NCBI GenBank assembly: GCA_016719855.1
Contig: JADJYH010000019.1
Span: 1-64,000, forward strand
Reading direction: 5' to 3'
DNA: 64,000 bases
Origin: Saprospiraceae bacterium
Lineage (GTDB): Bacteria; Bacteroidota; Bacteroidia; Chitinophagales; Saprospiraceae
Shown here: one piece after another, positions 62,699 to 64,000 of the stretch
How positions within the stretch are numbered: position 1 is the stretch's first letter
Layout of the letters: each line of letters starts with the position of its first letter
Position numbers and translations under genes: made by a program
The notes under the pieces: model-generated
What the model saw: the letters and a program-made list of their open reading frames with translations, nothing else
Told to the model about the DNA's origin: nothing
Database searches by the model: none

Positions 62699-64000
62699 GT
62701 GAAACTCATCTTCGGTCTCCAACTCGACAACCCATCACTGCCCCGGCCAGATGCCGAGACGGGCACACATTATGTCGGCCCAAAGGGCTTGCTGTCGCTA
62801 TTGGAAACATGGTACGGCCTCGGCGGACATCCCAACGACATTGACTACCTGCGGGTGGAGCAGTACCGGCAGGCATTGCTGCGGCACTTGGCGGAAGCTG
62901 CTGCGGCATCACCCACACCTGCGGTATTCTACCAAAAATCCTTCGAAGCCGACCCATTCACCACCGCAGCCGAAATGCTCTCCCGCCGGGACGAACTCCT
63001 GCTCGCTGGCTGGGACTTCAAAACCAGCGAGGCAACCCCGCCCCGACTCGCTACCATCGCTGAAATCGAGGGCATTTTTCAAGACGATACCGACGGCCTC
63101 CACCTCACACCTGGCTTTGCCGACCGCTTCCATGCCGTGCTGCAAGTCCTCGATGGCCAACCCGTACCCCTCACGGAGGTTTGGGTAAATGAGCCACTGC
63201 ACCTGCTGCCCCGTCATTTCCAACGGTTTTTTGAAAAATTGGGGAAAGCGGTTGGAATCGAAATCCACCAACTATCACTACCTGTTTCCGCAACGGAGGC
63301 AGCGACCGATTTGCAAAAATTCCAGCAGCGGTTGACCGCCACCAAACCCTCCAAAACTAAAGAGACCCTGAAAAACGACGGCTCGCTGCTCCTGCTCCGT
63401 GCCCGCCGTGCCAGCGAAGCTGCCGCTTGGCTCGCCCAACTCGTCCGGTTGAATATCCCAATACCCCAATATCCCAATACCCCAATACCCCAATATCCCA
63501 ATAACTCATCCCAATACCCCAATACCCCAATTTACTAATTCCCGAAAAATCCCGAACCCTCGACATGGCCCTCATCCAGGAAGGCCAGCCGAGCCTCGGC
63601 ATCCAAAGCACCTCACTGGCCAGGCCGACCTTGCAGATTTTGAAACTGGTGACGGCCTTCCTCTGGGAGCCGGTGAACCCGTACCATGTGCTGGAATTCG
63701 TATCGCTGTCGGTGAAGCCGCTGGCCGACGACCTGGCCACGCTCATCGCCAACCAAGTGGCAGCCATGCCGGGCTTGCAGGGCGAAGGCTGGTATGCCAT
63801 GATTAACCGTTACTTCGAGGAACTCGCTGAAAATGAGCCACCTGCGACGGTGAATGACCTGCGCAGGCAGTACAATTTTTGGTTCGAGCGACGGCGCTAC
63901 GACATGGGACGAACCGTACCAAAAGGTGAGGTAACGGCTATTTTCGATTACCTACGGCAATGGGCTATCAGCGCTTTCGAGGACGGCGGCGGACGCAACC
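62699..64000 (+). CDS. Helicase/nuclease-like (AddB/PD-(D/E)XK superfamily) protein, split by an octamer repeat; 3' end outside window
   Basis: A GTG at 62699 starts KLIFGLQLDNPSLPRPDAETG (first strand plus GPKGLLSLLETWYGL), then SLLLLRARRASEAAAWLAQLVRLN. The frame ends at 63536-63538 inside a CCCAATAC octamer array. One frame over, the protein resumes at ~63532 as LLIPEKSRTLDMALIQEGQPSLG, PTLQILKLVTAFLWEPVNPYHVLEFVSLSVKPL, and goes on past 64000. Large Bacteroidota proteins of this sort are inactivated-helicase plus PD-(D/E)XK nucleases, related to AddB and thought to act in DNA repair. Whether the repeat or a read error causes the break is open. Confidence 0.65.
63452..63535. repeat. Octamer tandem repeat CCCAATAC/CCCAATAT inside a coding region
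   Basis: About nine near-identical eight-base units, with one 13-base break (CCCAATAACTCAT). Eight is not a multiple of three, so each added or lost unit shifts the frame. All three frames read through the array as Pro/Gln/Tyr/Asn/Ile-rich peptide. Confidence 0.85.

Noticed and set aside
63452..63535. CRISPR array
   Set aside because: The units are only eight bases with no spacers; this is a simple tandem repeat in a coding region.

Overview
The window looks like a chromosomal segment of a member of the Bacteroidota, most likely near the Saprospiria (Haliscomenobacter/Lewinella type). The grounds are: type IX secretion cargo of both kinds (short Por-type C-terminal domains at 9567-9890 and 39626-42229, and a gliding-motility-type C-terminal domain on the giant protein at 43655-49541), a PorE/OmpA-like lipoprotein, recurrent TAnnTTTG promoter boxes, a 3-hydroxyanthranilate dioxygenase gene, a KorAB 2-oxoacid:ferredoxin oxidoreductase and a bacillithiol-type glycosyltransferase. 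No rRNA, tRNA, CRISPR array, integrase or insertion sequence was seen.

Layout. 0-3 kb: a cut-off SnoaL/cupin protein, a LuxR-type response regulator, an AT-rich patch with two small exported proteins, and the 3' end of a lost aconitase gene followed by a strong terminator. 3-6.7 kb: HAD phosphatase, META-domain lipoprotein, rbfA, metK. 7-10 kb: TonB-dependent receptor and a tiny T9SS-tagged protein. 10-23 kb: priA, a long phosphohexomutase, a degenerate arginase-fold protein, the PorE-like lipoprotein, a glycosyltransferase, a TPR/DUF6624 protein, an acetyltransferase and a DUF4143 ATPase. 23-31 kb: a run of minus-strand genes (BNR-repeat exported protein, DinB-like, VanY-like peptidase, Ca/Na antiporter, ftcD). 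31-32.6 kb: a broken AAA ATPase/TOPRIM pair that resembles a defence module. 33-38 kb: korA, korB, trpS and a fumarylacetoacetate-hydrolase-family gene. 38-50 kb: bshA, a T9SS cargo protein, a MerR regulator and a ~1,960-residue adhesin. 50-64 kb: envelope genes (GT-C membrane protein, psd, lpxH, TlpA-like thioredoxin, LolD-like ATPase), haaO, an SDR, glycogen phosphorylase, a WG-repeat protein and the start of a helicase/nuclease-like gene.

Two things run through the whole window. First, many genes, including housekeeping ones (metK, pgm, psd, glgP), carry one to three single-base shifts. Most of those I could resolve lie in short homopolymers, so I treat them as probable base-calling errors and annotate the full gene across them. 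Second, at least 20 spacers hold an unusual kind of element. A word of about 7 bases (8 in one case) is repeated two to five times and is usually followed, after a loop, by its reverse complement. The word differs from place to place, and the arms often end within a few bases of a stop or start codon. Three copies share the same core. One copy lies inside priA as a 35-residue in-frame insert, another short palindrome lies inside a glycosyltransferase gene, and an octamer version currently throws the last gene out of frame. This family of expandable palindromes that invade genes is the most unusual feature here.
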